From: Desulfamplus sp964425195
GTDB taxonomy: Bacteria > Desulfobacterota > Desulfobacteria > Desulfobacterales > Desulfobacteraceae
NCBI GenBank assembly: GCA_964425195.1
Contig: CAYRLG010000022.1
Location: forward strand, 1 to 64,000
Reading direction: 5' to 3'
Length of the DNA stretch: 64,000 nucleotides
In this document: positions 52,084 to 61,302 of the stretch, one piece after another
Layout of the letters: every line of letters starts with the position of its first letter
Numbering within the stretch: position 1 is the first letter of the stretch
Translations under genes and position numbers: made by a program
The notes under the pieces: model-generated
The model's input: only the letters and a program-made list of their open reading frames with translations
What the model was told of the DNA's origin: nothing
Database searches by the model: none

Positions 52084-52980
52084 ATGGACAACTACAACTC
52101 ATTACAAGACGAAAAAGAGCCGGATGATCTTATGAAAGAGAACATCCTTCGCAAAAATAAGAAAAAAATAGCTCAAAGTACAGATTTACCTGGCAAATCA
52201 ATGCTAAAAAAAAGTGATTTGTCACTGGTTTTTATCGGTGCTGGTATTATTACATTAATTATTTTCTTTGTTTTTCTAAGACCATCAGATGATGTAAAGG
52301 TAAATAGTGAAACAGCAGATATAGTTGAAGATACGACTCCTTCTATTGAGGAGACTGTAAAAACTCTTGAACAGAAACTCACTACACTTGAAGAGATGTT
52401 ACAGTCAATTAACGCAAGTCAAGCTGCCATGGAAAATCAGCCAAATACTGGCTTGTCAGATATCAAACCTTATGTGGCAAGAATAGAGAGAGTTGAAACT
52501 GCATTATCTGTCAAATTCGATGTGCTGACAGCAAGAGTTGATAAGATGGATGATAAACTATCTGCTGTTATAAGAGATGTAGAAAAAAACAGTCGCATAG
52601 TTAATAATATTAAAAATTTGCCACCTCCAACTGTTAGAACCTCCAAACAGACAGAGAGTGTAGAAAATAAGCCCGTTATACACAAGAAAGATAAATCAGA
52701 AACTACTAACAAAGTAAGTGTGAAATCAGATGATAAAGGTACTGCTACAGTAAATAAAACAGCAGCAAATACTAAATCTGAGAGTGTATCATCATCAACC
52801 AAACAGAAATCTCAAAGCGATACCAAGAGTGAAACTCTTTATCACACTGTTGCAAAAGGAGATACTCTTTATAACATAAGCAAAAGATACAACACAACGG
52901 TTGAACAGTTAAGGGCAATGAACAAAATGAGTTTACAAGATGCCATTGTAATTGGTGAAAAAATTATAGTAAAAAAATAA
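52084..52980 (+). CDS. Membrane-anchored LysM-domain protein
   Basis: Inner-membrane protein with a periplasmic peptidoglycan-binding end. Layout: 45 cytoplasmic polar residues, one membrane helix (about 46-65), a coiled coil (about 85-175), a Ser/Thr/Lys linker with repeated charged blocks (about 190-250), and one LysM domain (253-298: YHTVAKGDTLYNISKRY). The linker is long enough to span toward the wall. It follows the flagellin by 93 bases and ends at a strong terminator. A link to the flagellum is suggested only by position. Confidence 0.88.
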   Translation: MDNYNSLQDEKEPDDLMKENILRKNKKKIAQSTDLPGKSMLKKSDLSLVFIGAGIITLIIFFVFLRPSDDVKVNSETADIVEDTTPSIEETVKTLEQKLTTLEEMLQSINASQAAMENQPNTGLSDIKPYVARIERVETALSVKFDVLTARVDKMDDKLSAVIRDVEKNSRIVNNIKNLPPPTVRTSKQTESVENKPVIHKKDKSETTNKVSVKSDDKGTATVNKTAANTKSESVSSSTKQKSQSDTKSETLYHTVAKGDTLYNISKRYNTTVEQLRAMNKMSLQDAIVIGEKIIVKK

Positions 52981-52997
52981 GTTAGGTTGTTTATTTC

Positions 52998-53044
52998 AAC
53001 ATTTGGCAACTTTCTAAAAAGTTGCCAAATGTTATTTTTTCTTT
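52998..53044 (+). terminator. Strong Rho-independent terminator after the LysM gene
   Basis: A perfect 16-bp stem (52998-53013 with 53018-53033) with a 4-base loop is followed by ATTTTTTCTTTT. It begins 18 bases after the LysM stop and closes the flagellin-LysM unit. Confidence 0.92.
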
Positions 53045-53235
53045 TAACCTGACGTAATATACTGATCCGCTTTACTAACGTTTATAATATACAAAAACAC
53101 TTTTCCCCATCTTTTTCTCTGATAATCAACTCATAAATTTCGCCATTAAGTGTCTCTTCATAAATTTACTATCTTAACTTGAAGAAATTATTACATATAT
53201 CAAAATCTCTTTTCGTCAAATCTACCTCTAATTTT

Positions 53236-53264
53236 TTAATGATCTTAGAGAATTAACTTATAAA
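53236..53264 (+). promoter_or_regulatory. Possible promoter of the redoxin operon
   Basis: TTAATG (53236-53241), a 17-base spacer and TATAAA (53259-53264) lie 35 bases before the redoxin ATG. The -10 is good, the -35 weak. The rest of the gap from the terminator shows nothing else. Confidence 0.35.
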
Positions 53265-53298
53265 GTGAGTAACAACTATTAACTTTTTAGGAGAAACA

Positions 53299-53868
53299 AT
53301 GTCATTAAAATATAGAAGATTAGTAAAAATAACTATCTTTGTATTACTATTTTCTCTTTTAGGAGGCGTATGGTCAAGTGCAGCACCACTAAAGATAGGT
53401 GACTCTATTTCAGCTCTTATTTTACCAGTGCCATACTCTCAAGCAGGAAAAATCGCTCTTGGACTTAATGTAGAAGCCTCCACTTTTACCATTTCTGATC
53501 TAAAAAGCGAGCTTATTCTTCTTGAAGTGATTGGCGTCTATTGTCCACAATGTTTCAAGCAAGCCCCCGGATTTAACAACCTATATGGACGTTTGAGTAA
53601 GGGAAAAATGCAGGGTAAAGTTGCCATGTTTGCTTTAGCAGCTGGTGGTACAGACGCAGAGATTGATCTGCTTACTAAAAGTGGTCAGTATAAATTTCCC
53701 ATTGTGAGTGATATGAAATATGAATCTCATAAAATTCTTGGTGAACCTAAAACTCCTTTTACTATAATATGTCGTCTTGATGGCACTATAATTTATACCC
53801 ATCTTGGAATTATTGATGATATTGATAAATTCTACGGACAGATAAAAGGGTTTCTTAACAAGAGATGA
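53299..53868 (+). CDS. Exported TlpA-like thiol-disulfide oxidoreductase
   Basis: Thioredoxin-fold protein, 189 aa, with a signal peptide or anchor (about 9-28). The redox motif is C82-P-Q-C85 in EVIGVYCPQCFKQAP and the cis-proline is P153 after T152, both as in TlpA/redoxin proteins. It should act on thiols outside the cytoplasm. The ATG of the next gene overlaps its stop (ATGA), so the two are coupled. A GGAG ribosome site precedes the start. Confidence 0.9.
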   Translation: MSLKYRRLVKITIFVLLFSLLGGVWSSAAPLKIGDSISALILPVPYSQAGKIALGLNVEASTFTISDLKSELILLEVIGVYCPQCFKQAPGFNNLYGRLSKGKMQGKVAMFALAAGGTDAEIDLLTKSGQYKFPIVSDMKYESHKILGEPKTPFTIICRLDGTIIYTHLGIIDDIDKFYGQIKGFLNKR

Positions 53869-55526
53869 ATATGGACAACAACCTCCTAATTGCAGAGAGT
53901 TTTGAACGTAAAGATTATCACCTCTCTGTAATCAGGCAAGCATCTGCTGAACTTAGCAGCGTACGCCATCCGAAACAAATTTTAGAATCATTTTTGATGG
54001 CTGCTCAAGGTGGAGTTGGAGCTTTAGGAGGATTTGCATTTCTTACAGGAGGTAGCAATATTGGTGAGAAAAACATTGTTTGTAGAGGTATTGAAAATAA
54101 AGATGACTATATCGATACTCTTATAAATGAATTAGAAAAACATATTGATAGTAAATTGGCTATTTACCCTTTTTTCATTCAAAGCTCCATCTTTACAATT
54201 TTATTAGTATCTCCAATAGAAGATGGCAGGTTCGCCTTTATGGGGTTAATTAATGCGATTCACGGTAGAGAATATGATACCTATGATCGTCAACTTCTGC
54301 TTAGTATAGCCTCTATTTTCCAGCTAAGTCTAAATTCTGCACTCTTCTCAACACGCGTAGAGCTTCTCAACTCCCAACTGCAAAAAAATAACATTGAACT
54401 TGATCGTCAAGTGTTTCATCTTAATGCCTTACGCGAATTATCCTTAGAAATGGGTCAGGCAACTGATACTGACACTGTTCTTGCAGCATTTCTTCCAACA
54501 CTTCTTGGAAGGTTTTCAAGGCATCAAGGAGTAGTGGTGGTGTACAACAGAGAGACTGGTATAATTCATATCAAAAGCATGGGAGTAGTGCCGCCTCCTC
54601 CTATCAATGACTCTTCAATGGTCGATCGTCTTCTGTTTCTATCTCTTGCAGGAGTGCAGAATAAACATATACACCCTTTACAGGTTGAGCCTCTTATTCA
54701 GATTGACCAACTCTCGTCCATAATTGAAGGATTTATTCCAGAAAGTGGATTTATGTTTTTAGTAAAAGAGCAGATGTACGGTCTTCTATTACTTGGTGCT
54801 CCTTTGGAAGATTGTAAACTTTCTGAACAAGAGCAAGAACTTCTTTTTGCATCTGTTACTCAATCTCTATTGCATATTAAAAATTCAGATTCATTTTCCA
54901 CAATTGTAAATTTAAACAGCGATCTCGCTAAACAAAATGAGGCACTTCGTAAAACAATTAGTGAATTGACCAACGCACAAAAACAGATTAGTACACTTGA
55001 GGCCGCTGCAAAAAGAATAGCTCAAATTATTAATCGTAAGGCTGACAAGATTATGCAGTTGCGACCTCTCGACTTTGTTCTTATTATTGGAATTAGTATA
55101 ATAATTGGTCTTATATTTAATCTCCAAAGTCCAAAAGGAATTCCAATAATACCTATTCCAAGACCAGACTTGATAAAAACAATTTCTATAGAAGAGGCAA
55201 GAAATTTGATTACATCTGAATCTCTCTCTCCCATACTTATAGATGCAAGACCTCGTGAATTTTATGAGCTAAGTAATATTAAAGATTCTGTTAATCTACC
55301 TCCATCGCTTTTTGATTCGATTTACCCAATAAATTTTGCAAACGAAGACCCTGAGCGTCCTCTTATAATTTATGGAAGAAGTTTCAGTCGTCTTTACGAT
55401 GAAGAGGTTGCAAGAAAATTTGTTAGCTATGATCATGAGAATATTTATTTGGTTATTGAAGAGAATTTCGATCGTATTTATACTCTTGAATCAAGTACAG
55501 ATAATATTAACAAGGAGATGAGGTGA
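53865..55526 (+). CDS. GAF-like / coiled-coil / membrane / pseudo-rhodanese protein
   Basis: A 553-aa protein of unusual build. Residues about 10-155 and 185-335 look like two GAF-type sensor domains, then a coiled coil (about 345-395), one membrane helix (about 402-421), and a C-terminal rhodanese domain (about 437-545) on the other side of the membrane. The rhodanese opening motif IDARPREFYEL (about 458-468) is clear, but the active-site loop reads IIYG504RSFSR where active enzymes have Cys. So sulfur transfer is unlikely and binding or sensing more likely. It overlaps both neighbours by 4 bases. GAF assignment is by pattern and is less sure than the rhodanese call. Confidence 0.75.
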   Translation: MNMDNNLLIAESFERKDYHLSVIRQASAELSSVRHPKQILESFLMAAQGGVGALGGFAFLTGGSNIGEKNIVCRGIENKDDYIDTLINELEKHIDSKLAIYPFFIQSSIFTILLVSPIEDGRFAFMGLINAIHGREYDTYDRQLLLSIASIFQLSLNSALFSTRVELLNSQLQKNNIELDRQVFHLNALRELSLEMGQATDTDTVLAAFLPTLLGRFSRHQGVVVVYNRETGIIHIKSMGVVPPPPINDSSMVDRLLFLSLAGVQNKHIHPLQVEPLIQIDQLSSIIEGFIPESGFMFLVKEQMYGLLLLGAPLEDCKLSEQEQELLFASVTQSLLHIKNSDSFSTIVNLNSDLAKQNEALRKTISELTNAQKQISTLEAAAKRIAQIINRKADKIMQLRPLDFVLIIGISIIIGLIFNLQSPKGIPIIPIPRPDLIKTISIEEARNLITSESLSPILIDARPREFYELSNIKDSVNLPPSLFDSIYPINFANEDPERPLIIYGRSFSRLYDEEVARKFVSYDHENIYLVIEENFDRIYTLESSTDNINKEMR

Positions 55527-56011
55527 TATTATTAGAGCGTATGCACCAAATTGGAATTAAACACCCATTTCTTGCATTAATTGTAAGGTTTTACATAGGT
55601 GGGATATTTGTATATGCAAGTCTTCACAAGATAAACTTTCCAGCAGAATTTTCCGATAACATTGCATCATACCTTATAGTACCACACTGGCTTGTAAATC
55701 CTACCGCCGTATTGTTGCCCTGGATTGAACTAATAAGCGGGGTATGTATGATAACAGGTATTCGTGTCAGAGCATCAGCATCAATTATCTGTGGACTATT
55801 AGCCCTATTTACAATAGCTGTTATTATAGTTCTTATAAGAAAAACCCCAATCGACTGTGGTTGTTTTCAGAGTTTAGGCGACCCTGTATCATGGCTTACA
55901 GTTGGACGAGATATAATCTGGCTTACTATGGGGTTATATGTTTATAAGTATGATAGGCTTATCCATATTGACCGTCTATTCATGATTAAACCAGAAGAAC
56001 TAAATCCATAA
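55523..56011 (+). CDS. MauE/DoxX family redox-associated membrane protein
   Basis: Four-helix membrane protein, 162 aa, of the MauE/DoxX group, which helps form or relay disulfides in methylamine dehydrogenase maturation and related systems. The segment IDCGCFQSLGDPVSWLTVGRD with C112 and C114 is the family's cysteine motif. Translation starts at GTG overlapping the previous stop (GTGA), with AAGGAG just before. The trio of TlpA-like protein, rhodanese-domain protein and MauE suggests one membrane thiol-redox unit. Confidence 0.88.
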   Translation: MILLERMHQIGIKHPFLALIVRFYIGGIFVYASLHKINFPAEFSDNIASYLIVPHWLVNPTAVLLPWIELISGVCMITGIRVRASASIICGLLALFTIAVIIVLIRKTPIDCGCFQSLGDPVSWLTVGRDIIWLTMGLYVYKYDRLIHIDRLFMIKPEELNP

Positions 56012-56051
56012 CCTTGGGAGAGCAGGCAAAGTTAATGAGTGGAGGACTCTA

Positions 56052-56126
56052 ATGATAATGAGTAAAGTTATTTTAAAAAAGGATATTGACCTTCACAAAA
56101 ACTGTAAAGGTCAATTAAACACATAA
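56052..56126 (+). CDS. Small hypothetical frame, 24 aa, after the MauE gene
   Basis: A 24-codon frame beginning MIMSKVILKK with GGAGG six bases before the ATG, 40 bases after the MauE gene. Its second half lies inside the hairpin at 56085-56115. It may be a small protein, the stub of a lost gene or chance. No family is recognised. Confidence 0.25.
   Translation: MIMSKVILKKDIDLHKNCKGQLNT
56075..56116 (-). terminator. Terminator-like hairpin after purQ
   Basis: ATTGACCTT (56085-56093) and AAGGTCAAT (56107-56115) pair over 9 bp. On the minus strand a run of six T residues follows a few bases later. It lies about 20 bases after the purQ stop and between converging transcripts. Confidence 0.6.
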
Positions 56127-56136
56127 ACGTAAAATA

Positions 56137-57021
56137 CTATATTTTTGAAGCCATGTAATTTACACCATTTACAAATATTTTCATACCATGCGTAATATCT
56201 GCACTAGATAATTTATCCTCTTTATCTGCTTTATTCGAGAGCCTTTTAAGCTGATCCGCCTTTCTTGTCCAATCTGGGTGGTTGGTATAGTGGTTGTATG
56301 CTTCAGGGTGGGGCATAAGCCCGAAAATATGACCCGAGGAATCACAGATGCCAGCAATTTCATAGACTGAACCATTAGGGTTTTCATCTGCATATCTTAA
56401 AACTACCTGATTGTTTGCAATAAGCTGCTCTACAATAGATTTTTCTGCCACAAATTTTCCCTGTGCATGGCGTATTGGAAGCTCAATAAACTTTTCAGAT
56501 ATTAACCCTTTTGTAAAGAGGCATGGACTATCAGGGTTAATAGTTAAATTTACCCACTGATCCCTAAAATTTCCGCAGTCATTCCAAGTTAATGCAACTG
56601 AGCGGGTCTGATAATCTCTATTAATTCCGGGCAGAAGCCCAAGATTTACAAGCGTCTGAAATCCGTTGCAGATACCAATTACAAGTTTGCCGTCATTAAC
56701 AAAAGATAAGATTTTATCGCCGATATGATTCTTTAATTTCAGAGCCTGGATTACGCCTGCACCATGATCATCGCCCCAGCTGAATCCTCCTCCAAATGCA
56801 AGAATATGAAAATCAGCGAGATCGACTTTACCACTGATAAGGCTGTTTATATGAACTCTATGAGCCTCTGCCCCGGCAGCTTCAAAAGCATAAGCTGTTT
56901 CAATGTCGCAGTTAAGCCCAAAGCCGGTAAGAATTAATGCTTTAACTCTTCTGTTATCAGCTTGATAATTTGTTGTTGTAATATTTCTGTTTGCCATGCT
57001 GTTAATACTCTGCTGTTTCAT
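56137..57021 (-). CDS. purQ: Phosphoribosylformylglycinamidine synthase, glutaminase subunit
   Basis: Class I glutamine amidotransferase that supplies ammonia to PurL in purine synthesis. The nucleophile is C118 in KLVIGICNGFQTL, and LMPHPEAYNH near the C-terminus holds the His-Glu pair. The start at 57021 overlaps the purL stop by 4 bases (ATGA) and has GGGAGG before it; an upstream open extension of 9 codons was rejected. At 294 aa it is longer than the small Gram-positive PurQ (about 225 aa) and closer to the amidotransferase domain of large PurL enzymes. Confidence 0.93.
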   Translation of the reverse strand: MKQQSINSMANRNITTTNYQADNRRVKALILTGFGLNCDIETAYAFEAAGAEAHRVHINSLISGKVDLADFHILAFGGGFSWGDDHGAGVIQALKLKNHIGDKILSFVNDGKLVIGICNGFQTLVNLGLLPGINRDYQTRSVALTWNDCGNFRDQWVNLTINPDSPCLFTKGLISEKFIELPIRHAQGKFVAEKSIVEQLIANNQVVLRYADENPNGSVYEIAGICDSSGHIFGLMPHPEAYNHYTNHPDWTRKADQLKRLSNKADKEDKLSSADITHGMKIFVNGVNYMASKI

Positions 57022-60000
57022 ATCATACCTCCCATTGGAGATTTCCATGACTTTGTAAGTTTATCAACGCTAATCTCTGCGACGAGCTGCCCGCCGTTTT
57101 TAATAATAAGATTTGAGTGGGTATTTGTAACTTCTCCAACGCATCTGTACGCCATTCCCTTAAATAATTTTTCAAATATAGAGCGATTTTCAGGGGCTAC
57201 AGTTACAATAAACCGACCAGCAGATTCAGAAAATAAGAGTGTTGAGTTATTTATATTGTTTATATTTTGAACATGGCAATACGAAGGAGTTGTGTCTATT
57301 TGATTATTCTTTTCATTATACTTATCTGTATTTTTATCAACAGGCACTTTGGATAGATCAATCTCAATCCCCATATTGCAGGCGATCGCACTTAGTGCAA
57401 AATGGACAGCAAGACCGCCTCTTCCAACTGCATGGGCAGAAGCTGCAATGCCAGAAGAGATTACCATCTCTAAAGCTCTGTAAACAACCTTGAAACGTTC
57501 AAAGTGGACTTGCGGGACATTTAAACCAATTTTGCCAAGAAGATCATAATATTCAGATGCTCCAAGCTCGTTTGAAGTTACACCTATAACATAAACAAGG
57601 TCTCCAGAGCATTTAGGGTCAAGGGTAACGCATTTAGTTGAATCCTCAACCACGCCGGTTACAGAAAACTGGACTGTCTCAAGAGCAGATACTTTAATGG
57701 ATTCGCCATATTTTCCCTGAAGATATCCATCAACATACATGCTGTCCTTACCTGATAAAAGCGGAATGCTGTATGCAAGGCATGACTCTTTTAAAGCACG
57801 GCAAGCCCTTACAAGCTGGGCAGCCTTAAATTTCCCATCAGGATTCCGCAGAGGGTGGTATTGAATATCGGGCCAGCAGAAATTATCAACGCCGCCAATA
57901 TGAGACATCGTTCCGCCGACTGCAATTATTCGTCTGACAGCCTCGTCAATTGTGCATGTCATCATGTGAAAAGCATCAATTTTTGAATACCAGGGAAACA
58001 GAGATTGCGAAAAGGCAAGCCCTTTATTAGATGAGAGAACCGGGCGGATAACAGAAGCATCTGAAGGAACATCTCTGTTAATTCCGACTAAAGGCTTTAT
58101 TACGCTTCCGCCTTGAACCTCATGGTCATACTGCCTTGTTATCCACTCTTTTGAGCAGATATTTGGACGTGCCATCATATCGCATATAAGCCGGCTGTAA
58201 TCACGAGGCTCTTTTAAGACTGGTTCTGTCAATCCACGCTCGGCAGGAGGAATCCAGATTGCATCAAACTCCCATTTTGGAAATCCTTTTTCAAGCAGAT
58301 CTATATCAACCCAAGCGCAGGTTTTATCTTGGTATTTAATGTGCAGTTTTCCAGTGTCTGTATATCTGCCGATAACAGTGCTTTCAACCTCATGCTCTTT
58401 TGAAAGCTCCATAAATCTGTCGATATTTTCAGGCTTAACAGCTATGGTCATACGCTCTTGAGATTCAGATACCCAAATCTCCCACATATCAAGACCTTCG
58501 TATTTTAAAGGAACTTTATCAAGCCAAACCTCGCAGCCGTTGCTGATCTGTGCAGATTCGCCGACAGATGAGGATAACCCGCCGCCTCCATTGTCTGTAA
58601 TAAAGCCAAACAGCCCCTCATCACGGGCAATCAGCAGAAAATCGTGCATCTTTTTTTGAGTATATGGGTCGCCAATTTGAACATGACCTGCTGGAGTATT
58701 TTCTGATAAAACCTCTGAAGATGCAGTAACGCCGTGAATGCCGTCTTTTCCAACACGTCCGCCGCTCATCACAATAAGCTCACCGGGTTCTGTCTTTTTC
58801 TCATGGCTTGGCTTTCCATTAATCTTTTTCGGCATAATTCCCAAAGCTGTAACAAACACAAGACTTTTTCCCATGTAGCCTTCGTTAAATAATGTCTGAC
58901 CAAATGTGGTTGGAACTCCGCTTTTATTGCCGCCATCTTTAACGCCTTCAATTACACCATCTAAGAGCCTTCGAGGGTGGAGAGCTGCCTTTAAAGGACC
59001 TGTGTAATCAATTGGTCCAACACAAAATCCATAACTGCCCATAATTAATCTTGAGCCAAGGCCGGTTCCCATTGGATCGCGGTAAACCCCTACAATGCCA
59101 GTAATAGCACCGCCGTAAGCCTCCATATTAGAAGGAGAGTTATGTGTCTCACCTGTTATTACATAGTTGTTTTTGTCGTCAAATGAGCCGACTCCAGCAT
59201 TATCCCACAGAACTGACACAACCCACTCTTTTTCATCTTTCAGCCTTAAAGTCGGCTCTTGGATATATTTTTTAAACAGGTTCTCTTCAATAACTGTATC
59301 TCCTGTTAGAGGATCGTGATATCTGAAAACTCCCCTGAATGTGTTGTGGTTGCAGTGATCACTTCGAGATTGGGAGATATACTCTATCTCAACATCAGTT
59401 GGACCATCTGCTAATGATATCGGCTCTAAAGATGAGTTATTCGATTTTACTACCGAACTGTCTGTCTGAGATATCTCATCTATCTTGGCTCTTGATTTAC
59501 GGACATCTTTATTTAAAAAGTAATCTCTGATAACAGGTATATCTCTTGGGTTTAGTGCTAAATTCCGTTCATTGCTTATCTGCTCAAGAGCTTCGTCAGA
59601 TTCAATATTTAAAATTTGGAAAGAGGGTTGGTGGTTGAGCATAACCTTGGGTATTGAGAGAATTGATTCTCTTTTGTTCTCCCATTCAGTTTTTGAGAAA
59701 ATTTTCCACTGCTGGATTATCGGGTTTGCAAGAAGCTCGCTTGCAATCTTTTCAACATCTTTATAAGTTAAACTCTTTCCAGTTAGACAGTAACGCTTTG
59801 ATGTATAAACTCCATCTCCATCTTTAAAATCTTTTTTAAGCAGATCACGGATTGCCTCAACGGCTGTGCTTGCGGCATTATCGCGAACGCCTGGTCTAAA
59901 GCCTACCCATATACACCAATCAAAAGCTATTTCCAATGGAGCATCAGAAGAAGATATCTGTATTACAGGGTTAGTTAAAATCTGATTCTGCACAGCCTCA

Positions 60001-60158
60001 ACATCTGACTTGGAGAACTCAGCATCAATGATTACAAGATTTATAGTACGCCCATCTTCAATATTGATATTAAAATATTCAAGAGCTTTCTTCTGCAGCC
60101 CCTTTGCCTCAGCGTCAATAAGTTCTGGTTTTAGAGCTGTTTCAATACAGGAGATCAT
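57018..60158 (-). CDS. purL: Phosphoribosylformylglycinamidine synthase, large subunit with PurS-like N-terminus
   Basis: ATP-dependent FGAR amidotransferase of purine synthesis. Residues about 1-165 look like a duplicated PurS-type region, followed by a linker and two AIR-synthase-type ATP-binding halves (GETHNSPSNMEAYGGAITG near 340 and GGLAVHFALSAIAC then LLFSESAGRF near 974). The 1046-aa protein lacks the C-terminal amidotransferase domain, which is supplied by purQ next door. An Asn/Lys/Thr-rich insertion (about 941-973) precedes LLFSES. It starts 10 bases after rseP. Confidence 0.95.
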   Translation of the reverse strand: MISCIETALKPELIDAEAKGLQKKALEYFNINIEDGRTINLVIIDAEFSKSDVEAVQNQILTNPVIQISSSDAPLEIAFDWCIWVGFRPGVRDNAASTAVEAIRDLLKKDFKDGDGVYTSKRYCLTGKSLTYKDVEKIASELLANPIIQQWKIFSKTEWENKRESILSIPKVMLNHQPSFQILNIESDEALEQISNERNLALNPRDIPVIRDYFLNKDVRKSRAKIDEISQTDSSVVKSNNSSLEPISLADGPTDVEIEYISQSRSDHCNHNTFRGVFRYHDPLTGDTVIEENLFKKYIQEPTLRLKDEKEWVVSVLWDNAGVGSFDDKNNYVITGETHNSPSNMEAYGGAITGIVGVYRDPMGTGLGSRLIMGSYGFCVGPIDYTGPLKAALHPRRLLDGVIEGVKDGGNKSGVPTTFGQTLFNEGYMGKSLVFVTALGIMPKKINGKPSHEKKTEPGELIVMSGGRVGKDGIHGVTASSEVLSENTPAGHVQIGDPYTQKKMHDFLLIARDEGLFGFITDNGGGGLSSSVGESAQISNGCEVWLDKVPLKYEGLDMWEIWVSESQERMTIAVKPENIDRFMELSKEHEVESTVIGRYTDTGKLHIKYQDKTCAWVDIDLLEKGFPKWEFDAIWIPPAERGLTEPVLKEPRDYSRLICDMMARPNICSKEWITRQYDHEVQGGSVIKPLVGINRDVPSDASVIRPVLSSNKGLAFSQSLFPWYSKIDAFHMMTCTIDEAVRRIIAVGGTMSHIGGVDNFCWPDIQYHPLRNPDGKFKAAQLVRACRALKESCLAYSIPLLSGKDSMYVDGYLQGKYGESIKVSALETVQFSVTGVVEDSTKCVTLDPKCSGDLVYVIGVTSNELGASEYYDLLGKIGLNVPQVHFERFKVVYRALEMVISSGIAASAHAVGRGGLAVHFALSAIACNMGIEIDLSKVPVDKNTDKYNEKNNQIDTTPSYCHVQNINNINNSTLLFSESAGRFIVTVAPENRSIFEKLFKGMAYRCVGEVTNTHSNLIIKNGGQLVAEISVDKLTKSWKSPMGGMI

Positions 60159-60168
60159 AATTATTCAC

Positions 60169-61242
60169 CTATCCACCATTGAATATTCTTACAATGTCAT
60201 TATAAAAAACAAAGACCATTAGAGCGACTAAAAGAGCAATTCCCAACTGGTTTGCCTTTTCACGCACTTTTTCGCTTGTAGCTTTTCCAGTAACTGCCTC
60301 TATGCCAAAAAAGAGAAGATGCCCACCATCAAGCACTGGCACAGGAAATAGATTTATTATGCCAAGGTTAATACTTAACATTGCAATAAAAAAGGCGAGG
60401 TTCATCATACCTTCCTTAGCCTGTTCCCCTGCCATCTGGGCAATCATAATAGGTCCTCCAAGCGTATCTGTGGAGACTGTTCCTTGAAAAATCTTTACTA
60501 CTGATAAAATGGTAAGAGAAGATATCCTCCACGTCTGTTTTATACCTTCCGCGATTGCCTGAAAAGGATTTAAGGGAATATTTTCAACTGCACCTGCCTT
60601 GGCAGAGATACCTATCATGTATTTTTTTTGTTCTTCACCAAAAATATTTTTTACAATTTTACTTTCCGGTTTTACCATAACAGATAGTAGTTCGTCACTT
60701 CTGGAAATAATAAGCTCAAGAGTATCACCTGCTCCATTGCCGATAATTTCAACCATATCATCCCATGATTCAACGCTCTTTCCCTGTACAGATTTAACAA
60801 TGTCATCTGGAAGGATTCCAGCAGCTTTTGCAGGTGTGTTATCTCCAACTGATCCAACTACGGGTCTGACGATATAGAGTCCTGAAAACAGGGCAATCAC
60901 ATAAAAAATGAGAAATGCAAGAAGAAAATTAAAAAAGGGACCAGCAGCAACAATAAGAGATTTCTGAAACAGCTTTTTATGAGTAAAAGATAGTGCAATA
61001 TCAGTAGTTTCTACAGCCTCTTTAGGGTCTTCACCAACCATTTTAACGTATCCGCCAAGCGGTATAAGAGAGATGCAGTATTCTGTTAAGCCAAACTTTT
61101 TTTTGTAAATTTTAGGACCAAATCCTAATGAAAATGTCTCTACTCCTACGCCAAACAGGCGGGCAAATAAAAAATGTCCAAGTTCATGGACAAAAACAAG
61201 AATTCCAAGAACAACAATAAATGCAACTAATGAGTGGCTCAT
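60169..61242 (-). CDS. rseP: Site-2 intramembrane protease RseP
   Basis: Membrane zinc metalloprotease that cuts anti-sigma factors and signal-peptide remnants. The zinc site H19-E20-L-G-H23 lies in the first membrane helix. One PDZ domain is visible (about 130-190, VVGSVGDNTPAKAAGI), and the second catalytic motif is NLFPVPVLDGGH near 307. The 357-aa length fits the single-PDZ form. It follows dxr as in many proteobacteria. Confidence 0.95.
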   Translation of the reverse strand: MSHSLVAFIVVLGILVFVHELGHFLFARLFGVGVETFSLGFGPKIYKKKFGLTEYCISLIPLGGYVKMVGEDPKEAVETTDIALSFTHKKLFQKSLIVAAGPFFNFLLAFLIFYVIALFSGLYIVRPVVGSVGDNTPAKAAGILPDDIVKSVQGKSVESWDDMVEIIGNGAGDTLELIISRSDELLSVMVKPESKIVKNIFGEEQKKYMIGISAKAGAVENIPLNPFQAIAEGIKQTWRISSLTILSVVKIFQGTVSTDTLGGPIMIAQMAGEQAKEGMMNLAFFIAMLSINLGIINLFPVPVLDGGHLLFFGIEAVTGKATSEKVREKANQLGIALLVALMVFVFYNDIVRIFNGG

Positions 61243-61302
61243 AATATTCCTTTACTTATACTTCAATCAGGCACAACCAGTTTTTTATATCTAAATAGAG
61301 AC

